Shown here piece by piece: positions 15,597-26,346 of a stretch of DNA of 64,000 nucleotides (positions are counted from its first letter, which is position 1; each line of letters starts with the position of its first letter). Source of the stretch: Nocardia sp. (GTDB taxonomy: Bacteria > Actinomycetota > Actinomycetes > Mycobacteriales > Mycobacteriaceae); contig NZ_JAODNK010000005.1 of assembly GCF_025465275.1 (NCBI RefSeq), positions 24,427 to 88,426 on the forward strand. The letters run 5' to 3'. The position numbers and the translations under genes were made by a program. Under the pieces are notes generated by a model that searched no databases, was not told where the DNA came from, and saw only the letters and a list, made by a program, of their open reading frames with translations.

Positions 15597-17069
15597 ATGA
15601 CTGGAACACTCGAAACCTCCTCTGACGCAACGGGGGCGAGCGCGTCGCGCAAGCCGCCGCTGGCCGCCGTCCTGGCCGCAGTGGGCATCCCCATGTTCAT
15701 GGCGACACTCGACAATCTGGTGGTCGCCAACGCGCTTCCGGTGATCAAGCACGATCTGGGCGCCTCCCTCTCCGACCTGCAGTGGTTTGTGAACGCTTAC
15801 ACCCTCGCGTTCGCATCGCTGCTGCTCACCGCCTCGGCGCTCGGTGACCGGCTCGGTCGCCGGCGGCTGTTCATGATCGGCATCAGCGTCTTCACCGCGG
15901 CCTCGGCGGCCTGCGCCGTGGCGTCGGAGCCGTGGATGCTGATCCTGTTCCGCGCGATTCAGGGCTTCGGCGCGGCCGCCATCATGCCGCTCTCGCTCAC
16001 GCTGCTGTCTGCCTCGGTCCCGGAGAAGATGCGCAGTGCCGCCATCGGCATCTGGGGTGGCATCTCCGGGCTCGGCGTGGCGCTCGGCCCGGTGGTCGGT
16101 GGCGCGGTGGTGAGCGGCCTGAGCTGGCAGTGGATCTTCTGGCTCAATGTGCCCATCGGCATTGTCGCGGTGCCGCTGGTGGCCCGGGTGCTGAGCGAAT
16201 CCTTCGGTGGTGCAAGGCGATTGGACGTGGTCGGGCTACTGCTCTCGGCGGGTGGCGTGCTCGCGGTGGTGTGGGGCGTCATTCACGGCGCGGACGACGG
16301 CTGGACCTCCGCCATCGTGCTGGGCGGAATACTCGGCGGCGCAGCACTTCTCGTGGCGTTCATTGCCTGGGAGTTGCGGGTCACCGACCCCATGCTGAAC
16401 CTGCGCATGTTCCGCAACCGTAGCTTCAGCGTCATCAACACGGTCGCGTTCACCTTCGCGCTCGGTGTCTTCGGCTCGATCTTCCTGCTGGTCCAGTACT
16501 TCCAGGTGGTGCAGGGCTATACACCGCTGCAAGCGGGCATTCGCACCATGCCGTGGACCATGGCCCCGATGGTGGTGGCCCCGCTGGCCGGCTTGATCGT
16601 CGACCGTGTCGGCCCCCGTGTACTGGTCGCCGCCGGTCAGGTCTTCCTGGCCGCAGCCCTGGGCTGGATGGCCATGATCACCACGGTCGATGTCTCCTAC
16701 GGCTCGTTCGTCCTGCCGTTCATCCTCGGGGGCGTCGGCATGGGCCTGACCTTCGCTCCCACCGCCACCGTCGTCATGGCGAGCGCATCCCCGAAGGATC
16801 AGGGCATGGCCTCGGGCGCGAATAATACGATCCGTGAGGTCGGCGTGGCCATGGGTGTCGCGGTGCTGGCGTCCGTCTTCGCCTCGCACGGCGGCTACAC
16901 GACCCCGCAGAGCTACGTCGACGGCCTGGCCCCCGCCATCGGTGTCGGCGCCGTCATCGTGGCGGTCGGCGCGGTGATCGCCCTGTTCCTCCCCGGAGGC
17001 AAAGGCCGGATCGCGGAAATCACTGCTACTCGGCCTGATTCAGAGCCCGGGCTCGTTCCACTTCATTGA
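15597..17069 (+). CDS. DHA2-family (14 TM) MFS drug exporter
   Basis: 490 residues. The N-terminus has motif D1-like FMATLDNLVVANALPVIKHD and then SLSDLQWFVNAYTLAFASLL, both typical of the EmrB/QacA group. Motif A is GDRLGRRRLFMIG. Motif C lies around GIWGGISGLGVALGPVVGG. About 14 membrane helices can be traced. It should export hydrophobic drugs in exchange for protons across the inner membrane. It is divergent from a TetR gene with repeated operators in its promoter. Its 3' end overlaps the convergent HxlR gene by 44 bases. Confidence 0.93.
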   Translation: MTGTLETSSDATGASASRKPPLAAVLAAVGIPMFMATLDNLVVANALPVIKHDLGASLSDLQWFVNAYTLAFASLLLTASALGDRLGRRRLFMIGISVFTAASAACAVASEPWMLILFRAIQGFGAAAIMPLSLTLLSASVPEKMRSAAIGIWGGISGLGVALGPVVGGAVVSGLSWQWIFWLNVPIGIVAVPLVARVLSESFGGARRLDVVGLLLSAGGVLAVVWGVIHGADDGWTSAIVLGGILGGAALLVAFIAWELRVTDPMLNLRMFRNRSFSVINTVAFTFALGVFGSIFLLVQYFQVVQGYTPLQAGIRTMPWTMAPMVVAPLAGLIVDRVGPRVLVAAGQVFLAAALGWMAMITTVDVSYGSFVLPFILGGVGMGLTFAPTATVVMASASPKDQGMASGANNTIREVGVAMGVAVLASVFASHGGYTTPQSYVDGLAPAIGVGAVIVAVGAVIALFLPGGKGRIAEITATRPDSEPGLVPLH

Positions 17070-17409
17070 TATGAGTTTCGGTCCACTGCCGCAGCGCGCT
17101 GATCGGTTCAGCGAGGCTGCGGCCCAGTGGCGTCAGCTGGTACTCCACTCGCGGTGGAATGGTGGGATGCATTGTGCGGGTGAGGAATCCGTCGCCTTCC
17201 AGGCTGCGCAGGGTGTGCGTGAGCATCTTCTGGGAGACACCGCCGATGCGGCGGGACAGTTCGGTGTAGCGCATGGTGTCCTGCTGCAGCAGCGCGTCCA
17301 CCACGAGGATCGTCCACTTCCCGGCAATGTGGTCGAGGACCTGACGGGTGGGGCATTTGGGGGAGTAGACGTCGGCGGGCAGACCCGAGGATTCGACGAA
17401 CGTGGTCAT
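17026..17409 (-). CDS. HxlR-family transcriptional regulator
   Basis: 127 residues from an ATG at 17409. The HxlR signature is complete: CPTRQVLDHIAGKWTILVVD, then RYTELSRRIGGVSQKMLTHT, then LRSLEGDGFLTRT, and the wing PRVEYQLTPLGRSL. A Cys near residue 19 is at the position used for thiol sensing in some relatives. It is divergent from a nitroreductase gene with a perfect palindrome (17425-17438) between them. HxlR proteins commonly control adjacent oxidoreductases in response to electrophiles or quinones. Confidence 0.93.
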   Translation of the reverse strand: MTTFVESSGLPADVYSPKCPTRQVLDHIAGKWTILVVDALLQQDTMRYTELSRRIGGVSQKMLTHTLRSLEGDGFLTRTMHPTIPPRVEYQLTPLGRSLAEPISALRQWTETHINEVERARALNQAE

Positions 17410-17424
17410 GCGAAGGAGAGTAGC

Positions 17425-17438
17425 GCACTATTTAGTGC
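17425..17438. promoter_or_regulatory. Palindromic operator between HxlR and nitroreductase genes
   Basis: GCACTA and TAGTGC arms flank a TT centre, 15 bases upstream of the HxlR start and 40 bases upstream of the nitroreductase start. A related GTTAGTGGT half lies just before the nitroreductase ATG. Probable HxlR binding site. Confidence 0.6.
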
Positions 17439-17478
17439 CTACTTCACAAAGGGGAGTCACTCTCCAATAGTTAGTGGT

Positions 17479-18126
17479 ATGAACAAGATGATCTCCGTCG
17501 CCGAAGCCATTCGCACCCGCCGCACCGTCCGGCACTACCGGCCCGATCCGGTTCCGGCCGCCACCCTGGAAGCACTGCTGGAACTGGCCATGGAAGCGCC
17601 CTCCAGCTGGAATCTGCAGGACCGCTCGATCGTGGTGGTCACCGAACCGGAGGGTCGCGAGGGCCTGGCCTGGGCCACCGGTGGGCAGCCGCAACCGCAG
17701 GAGGCCCCGGTGCTGCTGGTGTTCGTCGCGGAAACGCAAGCGTGGCAAGAGGATCGGGGCGATGTGTACGACCACGCCCGCCGCAACGGCGCCTGGAACG
17801 AGCAGTTCATCGCCGGATTCTCGGCCGCGTCCACCGAGTTTCAGCAGGGCCTCGCCGAGCGCGGGCTGCTGCGCGAGTACGCGGTGAAGGACGCCATGAT
17901 CGCCGCCGCCTACATCATGCTGGCCGCCACCGAGCTCGGGCTGGCCACTTCGCCGATGAACGGCTGGGAAGAAGACAAGGTGAAAAAGGTGATCGGCATC
18001 GAGGATCGCCCGGATCTGTCCATCGCCCTGCTCATGTCGATCGGCTATTCGGCCGAGCAGCGCAGGCACCCCGGCCGGCGGGCCGTCGAGCGCACTGTTT
18101 TCCGCGAGACCTACCCGGTCGCGTGA
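17479..18126 (+). CDS. Nitroreductase-family FMN oxidoreductase
   Basis: The start is taken at the ATG at 17479 (MNKMISVAEAIRTRRTVRHY), giving 215 residues; the longer frame crosses the regulatory region. The FMN-binding start RTRRTVRHYRPDPVP and the MEAPSSWNLQDRSIVVV segment are characteristic. AAAYIMLAATELGLATSPMNGW is the C-terminal FMN-contact region. Members reduce nitro groups, quinones or enones using NAD(P)H. Control by the divergent HxlR gene is likely. Confidence 0.9.
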   Translation: MNKMISVAEAIRTRRTVRHYRPDPVPAATLEALLELAMEAPSSWNLQDRSIVVVTEPEGREGLAWATGGQPQPQEAPVLLVFVAETQAWQEDRGDVYDHARRNGAWNEQFIAGFSAASTEFQQGLAERGLLREYAVKDAMIAAAYIMLAATELGLATSPMNGWEEDKVKKVIGIEDRPDLSIALLMSIGYSAEQRRHPGRRAVERTVFRETYPVA

Positions 18127-18135
18127 CCGGGTGCG

Positions 18136-18171
18136 GGCCGCGCGCACCACGCCGGGAGGGTGCGCGCGGCC
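18136..18171. terminator. Hairpin terminator after the nitroreductase gene
   Basis: Perfect 13-base GC arms (GGCCGCGCGCACC and its complement) with a 10-base loop start 10 bases after the stop codon. No U-tract follows, but an AT-rich GATAAAAG does. Confidence 0.65.
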
Positions 18172-18273
18172 TGCGATAAAAGCGGATGAACCGGGCTGAT
18201 TACAACGACTACGATTCGACCAGCAAGAATGGGGCAGGAAATTCCGCCCGACCCGTACCAGCCAGGGGAGTGA

Positions 18274-19344
<1,071 letters not shown>

Positions 19345-19393
19345 GTCCACCCCGCCTGAGCCCATCCCACTAATCGAGGAAGCGAAACGTCAA

Positions 19394-21892
19394 GTGCGAG
19401 TAGCGCAGTCCTGGCTGACGGAAATCCTGCAGCGCACCACCCCCGGGTGGTCGGTGACGCCGGAGGAGCTCGACGCGGGGTTCGTCCGGGTCGGCCTGGA
19501 GGTCGAAGAGGTCCAGCAGCTGCAGCGGGTGGGCGGCGAGATCGACCATCCGCTGGTTGTCGGCCGGGTCGCCGAGATCACCGAGCTGACCGAGTTCAAG
19601 AAGCCCATCCGATTCTGCAAGGTCGAGATCGGCCAGCCCGAGCTGCAGGAGATCGTCTGCGGCGCACGGAATTTCGTCGTCGGTGACCTGGTGGTCGTGG
19701 TGCTGCCGGGTGGTGAGCTGCCGGGCGGATTCAAGATCGCCTCGCGCAAGACCTACGGGCACACCTCCAACGGCATGATCTGCTCGGTCGCGGAACTGGC
19801 CATCGGCAAGGATCACAACGGCATTCTGGTGCTCGAGCCCGGCACCGCCGAGCCGGGCACCGACGCCAATGAGCTGCTCGGCCTGGACGACACCGTCATC
19901 GAATTGGCCATCACCCCGGACCGCGGTTACGCCTTCTCGGCGCGCGGTCTGGCGCGGGAGCTGGCCTGCGGTTTCGACCTGGAGTTCCAGGATCCGGCCG
20001 TGCGCTCGCTGCCCGACGCCGATGCCGAGGCGTGGCCGGTGCGGCTCGAGCCCGAATCGCTGTGCACGCGTTTCGCGGTGCGCAAGGTCACCGGTATCGA
20101 TCCGAACGCCGTGAGCCCGTGGTGGTTGCAGCGGCGACTGCTGCTGTCGGGTGTGCGCCCGATCTCCCCGGCCGTTGATGTCACCAATTACGTCATGCTC
20201 GAACTGGGCCAGCCGCTGCACGCTTTCGATGCCGCGAAGGTATCGGGCGGACTCGTGGTGCGGCGCGCCAATAAGGGCGAAACCCTGCGCACCCTCGACG
20301 AGGCCGAGCGCACCCTCGATGCCGAGGATGTGGTGATCGCCGATGACTCCGGCGTCATCTCCCTCGCAGGCATCATGGGCGGCGCGAGCACCGAGGTCGG
20401 CGGGGAATCCACCGAGATCATTCTCGAGGCAGCGACCTGGAATCCGATTGCCGTGGCGCGCACCGCACGCCGGCACAAGCTGGGCTCCGAGGCCAGCCGC
20501 CGGTTCGAGCGCATCGTCGATCCGGAGCTCAATCTGGCCGCGCTGGACCGCGCCGCCGGTCTGCTCGCCGAGATCGCCGGTGGCACAGTCGAATCCGTGC
20601 TCACCGATGTGCGGGTGCCGGTTCCGGCCACCGAGCCCATCGCCATGGATATCGATCTGGCCGATCGCATTGCGGGCGTGCACTATGCGCCCGGCGCTTC
20701 CACACGCCGCCTGCAGCAGGTCGGCTGCGCGGTCGATGTCGGCGTCAGCGAGGCCGGACACGGCCAGCTGATCGTCACTCCGCCGAGCTGGCGGCCCGAT
20801 CTGACCCAGCCCGCCGATCTGGTGGAGGAGGTGCTGCGACTGGAGGGTCTGGACAAGATTCCGTCGGTGCTGCCCACCGCCCCGGCCGGTCGCGGACTGA
20901 CCGCCGAGCAAAAGCGCCGCCGCGCGGTCAGCAAGGCGCTCGCGTTCGAAGGCTGCGTCGAGGTGCCGGTGCCGGTGTTCATGTCCCGCGAGGTGTTCGA
21001 CACCTGGGGCCTGCCCGCCGACGATCCGCGCCGCAACACCATGCGCGTGCTCAACCCCCTCGACGCGGATCGGCCCGAACTGGCCTCGACGCTGCTGCCC
21101 GGACTGCTGGAAGTGGCTGCCCGCAATATCTCTCGCGGTGAGCGTGATCTGGCCATCTACGGGATCGCCCAGGTGGTGCGCCGGACCGAGCAGACCGCGC
21201 CGGTCGGCCCGCTGCCGGTGGATCGCCGTCCCACCGAGGACGAGATCGGCGCGCTGCTGCGCTCACTGCCCGATCAGCCGGTACATGTTGCCGCCGTGCT
21301 GACCGGCAAGCGCGAACCGCGCGGACCGTGGGGCCCCGGTCGCGCGGTCGAAGCCGCCGATGCCTTCGCGCTGGTCGATGCGGTCGCGGAGGCCGCGGGT
21401 GTGGCCATCGAGCGTCGCGCCGTGGCTTTCCTGCCGTGGCATCCGGGTCGTGGCGCGGAGCTGCTGGTCGACGGTGCGGTGGTCGGCCATGCCGGTGAAT
21501 TGCATCCGGCCGTGCTGGAGCGCTCCGGCCTGCCGCCGCGCACCTGTGCGGTGGTCATCGATCTGGATGCGCTGCCGCTGCGCGAAAACCGGCCCACCCC
21601 GGTGGTTTCGCCGTTCCCGGCGGTGCTGCAGGACGTATCGGTGAGTGTCGCCAAGACGGTTCCGGCTGCCTCGGTGGAGGCCGCGCTGCGTTCGGGTGCG
21701 GGCGAGCTGCTGGACAAGATCTCACTGTTCGACGTATACGAGGGCGCGCAGGCCGGTGAGGGTCGCAAGTCCCTCACCTATGCCTTGCGTTTCCGTGCCA
21801 CCGACCGCACGCTGACCGAGGACGAGGCCAGTGCGGCCCGCGACTCGGCGGTCGCGGCGGCGGCCGCTGCCGTCGGTGCGGTGCTGCGCTAG
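19394..21892 (+). CDS. pheT: Phenylalanyl-tRNA synthetase beta subunit
   Basis: The start is taken at the GTG at 19394 ([19 protein letters not shown]), preceded by GAGGAAG, giving 832 residues. Earlier in-frame codons lie within pheS and lack homology. Domains in order are the tRNA-binding EMAP-like domain (about 40-155, ending [20 protein letters not shown]), the B3/B4 editing domain (about 215-400), B5 (about 410-480) and the C-terminal ferredoxin-like anticodon-binding domain ([16 protein letters not shown] to the end). It is cotranscribed with pheS. Confidence 0.97.
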   Translation: MRVAQSWLTEILQRTTPGWSVTPEELDAGFVRVGLEVEEVQQLQRVGGEIDHPLVVGRVAEITELTEFKKPIRFCKVEIGQPELQEIVCGARNFVVGDLVVVVLPGGELPGGFKIASRKTYGHTSNGMICSVAELAIGKDHNGILVLEPGTAEPGTDANELLGLDDTVIELAITPDRGYAFSARGLARELACGFDLEFQDPAVRSLPDADAEAWPVRLEPESLCTRFAVRKVTGIDPNAVSPWWLQRRLLLSGVRPISPAVDVTNYVMLELGQPLHAFDAAKVSGGLVVRRANKGETLRTLDEAERTLDAEDVVIADDSGVISLAGIMGGASTEVGGESTEIILEAATWNPIAVARTARRHKLGSEASRRFERIVDPELNLAALDRAAGLLAEIAGGTVESVLTDVRVPVPATEPIAMDIDLADRIAGVHYAPGASTRRLQQVGCAVDVGVSEAGHGQLIVTPPSWRPDLTQPADLVEEVLRLEGLDKIPSVLPTAPAGRGLTAEQKRRRAVSKALAFEGCVEVPVPVFMSREVFDTWGLPADDPRRNTMRVLNPLDADRPELASTLLPGLLEVAARNISRGERDLAIYGIAQVVRRTEQTAPVGPLPVDRRPTEDEIGALLRSLPDQPVHVAAVLTGKREPRGPWGPGRAVEAADAFALVDAVAEAAGVAIERRAVAFLPWHPGRGAELLVDGAVVGHAGELHPAVLERSGLPPRTCAVVIDLDALPLRENRPTPVVSPFPAVLQDVSVSVAKTVPAASVEAALRSGAGELLDKISLFDVYEGAQAGEGRKSLTYALRFRATDRTLTEDEASAARDSAVAAAAAAVGAVLR

Positions 21893-21905
21893 TCGGAGCA
21901 TGGAG

Positions 21906-21950
21906 CAGCGGCTCGTCGCAGGCACTTTCGGGTGTCGCGACGAGCCGCTG
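21906..21950 (+). terminator. Hairpin terminator after pheT
   Basis: CAGCGGCTCGTCGC pairs with GCGACGAGCCGCTG around a loop that itself can form a small stem. It lies 13 bases after the pheT stop and ends about 25 bases before the next gene. Confidence 0.75.
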
Positions 21951-21976
21951 TCGTATCGAAGGGTAGGAAGGGCGTT

Positions 21977-22753
21977 ATGCGGCATCCGGCACGGCCCTTT
22001 CTCAATGCGCTGACGTATGTCCCCGATCGGCGAATCGTCATGACGCCGGAGCAGTTCGGGGTCCCCTACGAGGATCTGTCACTGACCACCACGGACGGGG
22101 TGACCGTCAATGCGTGGTTCGTGCGGGGGGCCGGTAAACCGCTGGGGCACATACTGTTCGCGCACGGCAACGGCGGCAATATCGGGGACCGGTCGCCGAT
22201 ACTGGCGCTATTGTCGGCGGCCGGATTCGATGTGCTGGTCTTCGACTATCGCGGATTCGGCCGCAGCGGTGGGCGACCCAGCGAGGAGGGCACCTATCTG
22301 GATGCGCGCGCGGCGCGGGATGCCTTGCTCGCACAGCCGGACATCGATCCGAATCGGGTGGTGTACCTGGGGAAGTCGCTCGGCGGCGGCGTCATGCTGG
22401 AGCTGGCGACCGCGTATCCGCCTGCGGCGCTGGTGCTCATGTCGACCTTCACCGGGCTGCGGGATGCGGCGGGGGCCGTCTATCCGTATCTGCCCAAGGT
22501 GGTGGTGCCGAACGCGTACCCGAGTCTGCGGCGGATTCGCCACCTGCGATGTCCGGTGCTGATCATGCACGGCGATGCCGATGAAATGCTGCCCGTGCGG
22601 ATGGGGCGCACGCTCTACGAAGCGGCTCCGGAGCCCAAGGAGCTGGTGATCTATCCGGGTGGTGCGCACAATGATCTGGTGTTGATTCCGGGGTGGTCGG
22701 GCACGGTCGCGGCTTGGGCCGCGAAGGTGCTGCCGCCCAAGCGGCTGACCTGA
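21977..22753 (+). CDS. Alpha/beta hydrolase (Bem46-like serine hydrolase)
   Basis: 258 residues from the ATG at 21977, preceded by GGAAGG. The oxyanion motif HILFAHGNGGNIGDR and the nucleophile elbow GKSLGGGV (Ser) are clear. The acid is in IMHGDADEMLPV and the catalytic His in YPGGAHNDL. The arrangement with FDYRGFGRSGGRPSEEG resembles the Bem46/ABHD family. The substrate is unknown, probably an ester or lipid. It is separated from pheT by a terminator and convergent with rho. Confidence 0.88.
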   Translation: MRHPARPFLNALTYVPDRRIVMTPEQFGVPYEDLSLTTTDGVTVNAWFVRGAGKPLGHILFAHGNGGNIGDRSPILALLSAAGFDVLVFDYRGFGRSGGRPSEEGTYLDARAARDALLAQPDIDPNRVVYLGKSLGGGVMLELATAYPPAALVLMSTFTGLRDAAGAVYPYLPKVVVPNAYPSLRRIRHLRCPVLIMHGDADEMLPVRMGRTLYEAAPEPKELVIYPGGAHNDLVLIPGWSGTVAAWAAKVLPPKRLT

Positions 22754-22763
22754 CGGAGAATGC

Positions 22764-23993
22764 TTACTTTCGAATGATATTGGCGAGGAACTCGGCATTG
22801 CTGCCGGTCCGGCGCAGACCGTCGAGCAGCAGGTCCAGGGCGCGCTGATCGTCGAGGTCGGACAGTGTCCGGCGCAGCTTGTCGACGGCCGCGTGCTCGG
22901 CGGGATCCATCAGCAGCTCATCGCGACGGGTGCTGGAGCGGGTGACGTCGACCGCGGGGAAGACGCCCCGGCTGGCCAGATTGCGGTCGAGCTTGAGCTC
23001 GGCATTGCCGGTGCCCTTGTACTCCTCGAAGATCACCGTGTCGCCGAGCGAACCGGTCTCCACGAGTGTGGTGGCGACAATGGTGAGCGAGCCGCCGTGC
23101 TCGATATTGCGGGCCGCGCCGAGGAACTTCTTGGGCGGCAGCAGTGCGGCGGAATCCACACCGCCGGAAAGGATTCGGCCGGAGGCCGGTCCGGAGGTGT
23201 TGTAGGCGCGGGCCAGTCGGGTGAGCGAATCGAGCAGCACCACGACATCGCGGCCCTGTTCGACGAGTCGCTTGGCGCGTTCGATGGCCAGTTCCGCGAG
23301 TGCGGTCTGCTGCGCCGGCGAGTGATCGAAGGTGGCGGCGACAACTTCGGCGGGAACGCCGCGCGAGAGGTCGGTGACCTCCTCGGGACGCTCGCCGACC
23401 AGCACCATCATGAGGTGTACCTCGGGATGATTCGCGGCGATGCCGTGCGCGATCGCTTGCAGCACAGAGGTTTTGCCCGCCTTGGGCGGTGCGACGATCA
23501 GGGCGCGCTGGCCCTTGCCGATCGGCATAATCAGGTCGGTGACCCGGGTGGTGAGCTTGTTCGGCTCGGTCTCCAGGCGCAGGCGCTCGTCGGGGTGGAT
23601 GGGTGTCAGTTCGCTGAAGTGCGGGCGGGAAATCGCTTCGCCGGCAGGTCGGGCGTTGACGGTGTCGATACGGACCAGGGTTGCGGTCCTGCTGCCCTTG
23701 GCATTCGACTGGGCGGGGGCGCTCGGGCGCACCAGTGCGGTAACGAGATCGCCACGGCGCAAACCGAATTCGCGAACCAGTCGGGTGGGTACCGAGATAT
23801 CGGCGGGGTCGGGCAGGTATCCGCTGCTGCGCAGGGTTGCCGTATTGCCGTTGATATCGAGTATTCCCGTTGCGGGCGAAAGGGTTTCGATGGTTTCGAG
23901 GACCGGCGCAGCGGCCTTCTCGGTGGTCTTGGCTGGGTTGGACTTGGCTGCGGCGGCGCGAGTACGGGCCGACCGGGTTTCGGTGGTGGTCAT
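22764..23993 (-). CDS. rho: Transcription termination factor Rho, short form
   Basis: The start is taken at the ATG at 23993 (MTTTETRSARTRAAAAK), preceded by GGAGAAACACTC, giving 409 residues. The primary RNA-binding fold is RSSGYLPDPADISVPTRLVR. The ATPase core has P-loop APPKAGKT (168-175), Walker B VVVLLDSLTRLARAYN, Q-loop region SGGVDSAALLPPKKFLGAAR and R-loop region VDVTRSSTRRDELL. Actinobacterial housekeeping Rho usually has 600 or more residues with a long Arg/Asp/Gly-rich N-terminal insertion. That insertion is missing here, so this may be a second, paralogous Rho. All catalytic motifs look intact. It is convergent with the hydrolase gene. Confidence 0.85.
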   Translation of the reverse strand: MTTTETRSARTRAAAAKSNPAKTTEKAAAPVLETIETLSPATGILDINGNTATLRSSGYLPDPADISVPTRLVREFGLRRGDLVTALVRPSAPAQSNAKGSRTATLVRIDTVNARPAGEAISRPHFSELTPIHPDERLRLETEPNKLTTRVTDLIMPIGKGQRALIVAPPKAGKTSVLQAIAHGIAANHPEVHLMMVLVGERPEEVTDLSRGVPAEVVAATFDHSPAQQTALAELAIERAKRLVEQGRDVVVLLDSLTRLARAYNTSGPASGRILSGGVDSAALLPPKKFLGAARNIEHGGSLTIVATTLVETGSLGDTVIFEEYKGTGNAELKLDRNLASRGVFPAVDVTRSSTRRDELLMDPAEHAAVDKLRRTLSDLDDQRALDLLLDGLRRTGSNAEFLANIIRK

Positions 23994-24287
23994 GAGTGTT
24001 TCTCCTGTGAAAGGCATCCGGTGACGTGCACCGGGAGTGTGTATGTGGAACGGCCGCATACGACCGGGAGCGGGACGCCGGGACGGCAGGCCGCAAGGTG
24101 ATCCGAGTGCGTGTCAGCGGGTAGCTCAGAGTTACTGCTGGAAATCTGACTCGGAAAGGAAGAAAACTCGTGGGAGGGACTTCGTCTACCTACATCCACG
24201 GGATTACAACACCGCCTACCATACGCGGTGCTTGCTGTCGGCGCAATGGTGCCGTGGCAAAGCCGTCCGCTGCGTAGCCTGGTCCGT

Positions 24288-24797
24288 ATGAGCAATGCCG
24301 AGGATCTCGTGTCGGAATTGGCGAAGCTGCCGGACGCCGAACTGGCGGCAGCCGTGGCGCAGGTGACTGCCGGCCGGGCCGGCTTGAGTGCGCTGCACGA
24401 GGTGGCCGCGGCGGTGGCGGCCACCGTCGGTCATGCACCCGACTACATCGATGTGACTCCGGACACGGACCCGGCGCCCGGCTCGCCGCCGCTCGATGTT
24501 GCTGTCACATTGGACCAGGTAGAAGGGGGTCCGTTGGTCACCGGTCTGCCGGTACCTCCGGCCGGTATACCCACCGCGCCCGGTATCGGCGGGTATACGA
24601 CAGCGGGCGTCCCTACTTTCGAGTCAGTTCGCGATAAGGTCGAGCAGCGCTACGGCACCGCACAGGGGATGGACGAGCTCGATCGGCAGACACCCGCGGG
24701 TCGTAGCGTCGAGGAACAGTGGGACGCGCGGCAGAAAACCGCGCGGGAACGCCTGGAACAGATTCGAAAATCGATGCACGGCAACGATAACGACTGA
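24288..24797 (+). CDS. Conserved hypothetical protein, first of a three-gene unit
   Basis: The start is taken at the ATG at 24288 (MSNAEDLVSELAKLPDAELA), giving 169 residues. I do not recognise the family. The N-terminal third is helical and Ala-rich. The middle is Pro/Gly/Thr-rich and likely disordered (PPAGIPTAPGIGGYTTAGVP). The C-terminus is a charged amphipathic helix (RSVEEQWDARQKTARERLEQ) that could pair with another helix. It lies 36 bases before a 347-residue hypothetical gene on the same strand, so the two are probably coexpressed. The 294 bases between it and the divergent rho hold no other gene. Confidence 0.7.
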   Translation: MSNAEDLVSELAKLPDAELAAAVAQVTAGRAGLSALHEVAAAVAATVGHAPDYIDVTPDTDPAPGSPPLDVAVTLDQVEGGPLVTGLPVPPAGIPTAPGIGGYTTAGVPTFESVRDKVEQRYGTAQGMDELDRQTPAGRSVEEQWDARQKTARERLEQIRKSMHGNDND

Positions 24798-24833
24798 ACT
24801 CGGCGGTCTTTTCTTGACGATGGGTGGAACCCT

Positions 24834-25877
24834 ATGACCGAGCCGCGCGAAATCGCCGAACGGCTGCTCGACCTGCAAGTCGACTTCATTCTTGCCGAGG
24901 TGACCGGCGATCGCTTCGCCGAGGTGATCGGCCGCGATGTGGAGGCGGTGATCGGCATTGCCGACACCATCATCTTCCGCGATGTGGTGGAGCTCGATGA
25001 GGCCAAGCAGACCGTGGCCAATATTATCAATCTGATCGGCGGCAGCCCCGTCCTGCAGGAGATGGTCGGCCAACTGTCGCTCTCGCTGTATGACGATATC
25101 GCCGCCAATAACGACTACACCCTCGGCGACGTGGTGGAGCGCGAGCCGGTGGAGCAGTTGCTGGAGAAGATCTTCGGCATGCACCAGGCGCAGGAGCGAA
25201 TCCTGGAGCGGCTCACCGAGAGTCCGCTCATCGCCACCGTGGCCTCCAAGTTCGTGGACAAGCTGATCTCCGATTTCATGGAGAGCAATCGGCAGATGGC
25301 GAACAAGATTCCGGGTGTCGGATCGCTCGTATCGCTCGGCACCTCAGCGGCCAAGCAGGCGCGCAAGGCCGCCGAGAAGGCCACCGGCGACGGCACCTTC
25401 CTCGGCGAAATGGCCGGCAAGGGAGCGCAATTCGCGCTCAAGCGCACCAATAACGCCATTCGCGAAATGCTGCGTGACGCCCCGGTGCACGATGCCGCCA
25501 TGGAATTCTGGGATCTGCACGCCGGTGAGCCGGTGAGCGGTCTGCGCGAGTACCTCTCGCAGCAGGATCTGCAGGATCTGGCGCTGATCATCTACCGCAT
25601 CGCCCTCACCACCCGTGAGAAGGAGTACTTCGGCATCCTGGTCGATCAGGGCGTGGAGGTCTTCTTCGAGAAGTACGGCGATCACACCCTGGCCGCGCTG
25701 CTGCCCGAGCTGGGCCTGTCCGGCGAGGATATCGGCAAGGAAATCCTGCGCTACGGTCCCGCCGTGGTCGAGGCCGCCAAGCGAAACGGTGTGCTGGCCA
25801 AGCTTGTTCGCGAACGCCTGGAGCCATTCTTCGTCTCCGATCAGGTCATCGGCGTGCTGGCGGAGGCTACCAAGTAG
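24834..25877 (+). CDS. Conserved hypothetical helical protein
   Basis: 347 residues from an ATG at 24834. No signal peptide and no clear transmembrane helix were seen; an amphipathic GVGSLVSLGTSAAKQARKAAEK segment (about 160-182) might contact membrane or another helix. The rest is predicted mainly helical, with IIFRDVVELDEAKQTVANII and DLQDLALIIYRIALTTREKE as characteristic blocks. I recall no named domain. It may form a unit with the genes on either side, 36 and 51 bases away. Confidence 0.75.
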   Translation: MTEPREIAERLLDLQVDFILAEVTGDRFAEVIGRDVEAVIGIADTIIFRDVVELDEAKQTVANIINLIGGSPVLQEMVGQLSLSLYDDIAANNDYTLGDVVEREPVEQLLEKIFGMHQAQERILERLTESPLIATVASKFVDKLISDFMESNRQMANKIPGVGSLVSLGTSAAKQARKAAEKATGDGTFLGEMAGKGAQFALKRTNNAIREMLRDAPVHDAAMEFWDLHAGEPVSGLREYLSQQDLQDLALIIYRIALTTREKEYFGILVDQGVEVFFEKYGDHTLAALLPELGLSGEDIGKEILRYGPAVVEAAKRNGVLAKLVRERLEPFFVSDQVIGVLAEATK

Positions 25878-25928
25878 TAATCCGGCGCCCCGGCATGCCG
25901 CTGGGGCGCCGACCCCGCTGGAGGCGAT

Positions 25929-26297
25929 ATGGATCTACCGATCACCGGTGAGCGCCTCACAGTGCTGTCGCCCGGTCCCTTCGTGCTTGTGCTGGGCGCG
26001 GGCGCCTACGAAATCCATATCGAGGGTGAGCTGGTGGTCCATCGGCCCGACGCCCCCGCGCTGCACCATGTCATCGGTGAGCCACTCGCCGAGGATCTCG
26101 CGGCCACCCTGGACGGTGTAATCGTCTCCGCCGCAGCGGATTCCAGCGGTGCGCTCCGCATCCTCCTGGACTCGAGCCTGCAGATGGTGGTGGAGTTCGA
26201 CCGCTACTACGAGGCCTGGCACGTCACCGTCCCCGGCATCTACCTCGTCGTCTGCATGCCCGGCGGCGAACTCGCGATCTGGTCCGAAAAGGCATGA
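25929..26297 (+). CDS. Small conserved hypothetical protein (DUF6188-like)
   Basis: 122 residues from an ATG at 25929 preceded by GGAGGCGAT. The sequence is beta-rich with alternating hydrophobics (VLSPGPFVLVLGAGAYEIHI, then IEGELVVHRP) and ends GIYLVVCMPGGELAIWSEKA. It resembles the small DUF6188-type family of unknown function, but this is a recollection of pattern and not a search result. It is the last gene before a strong hairpin at 26347. Confidence 0.6.
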   Translation: MDLPITGERLTVLSPGPFVLVLGAGAYEIHIEGELVVHRPDAPALHHVIGEPLAEDLAATLDGVIVSAAADSSGALRILLDSSLQMVVEFDRYYEAWHVTVPGIYLVVCMPGGELAIWSEKA

Positions 26298-26346
26298 CCC
26301 GCACCATATATGGCCTGATTCATGCCGCATGCATTCCTACCTTGTG

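Noticed and set aside
19370..20911. Minus-strand open frame of 513 codons opposite pheT
   Set aside because: Shadow of pheT without ribosome site or domain.
24105..24165. GGGTAGCTCAGAG string resembling a tRNA D-arm
   Set aside because: No matching acceptor stem, anticodon stem or T-loop could be built on either strand.
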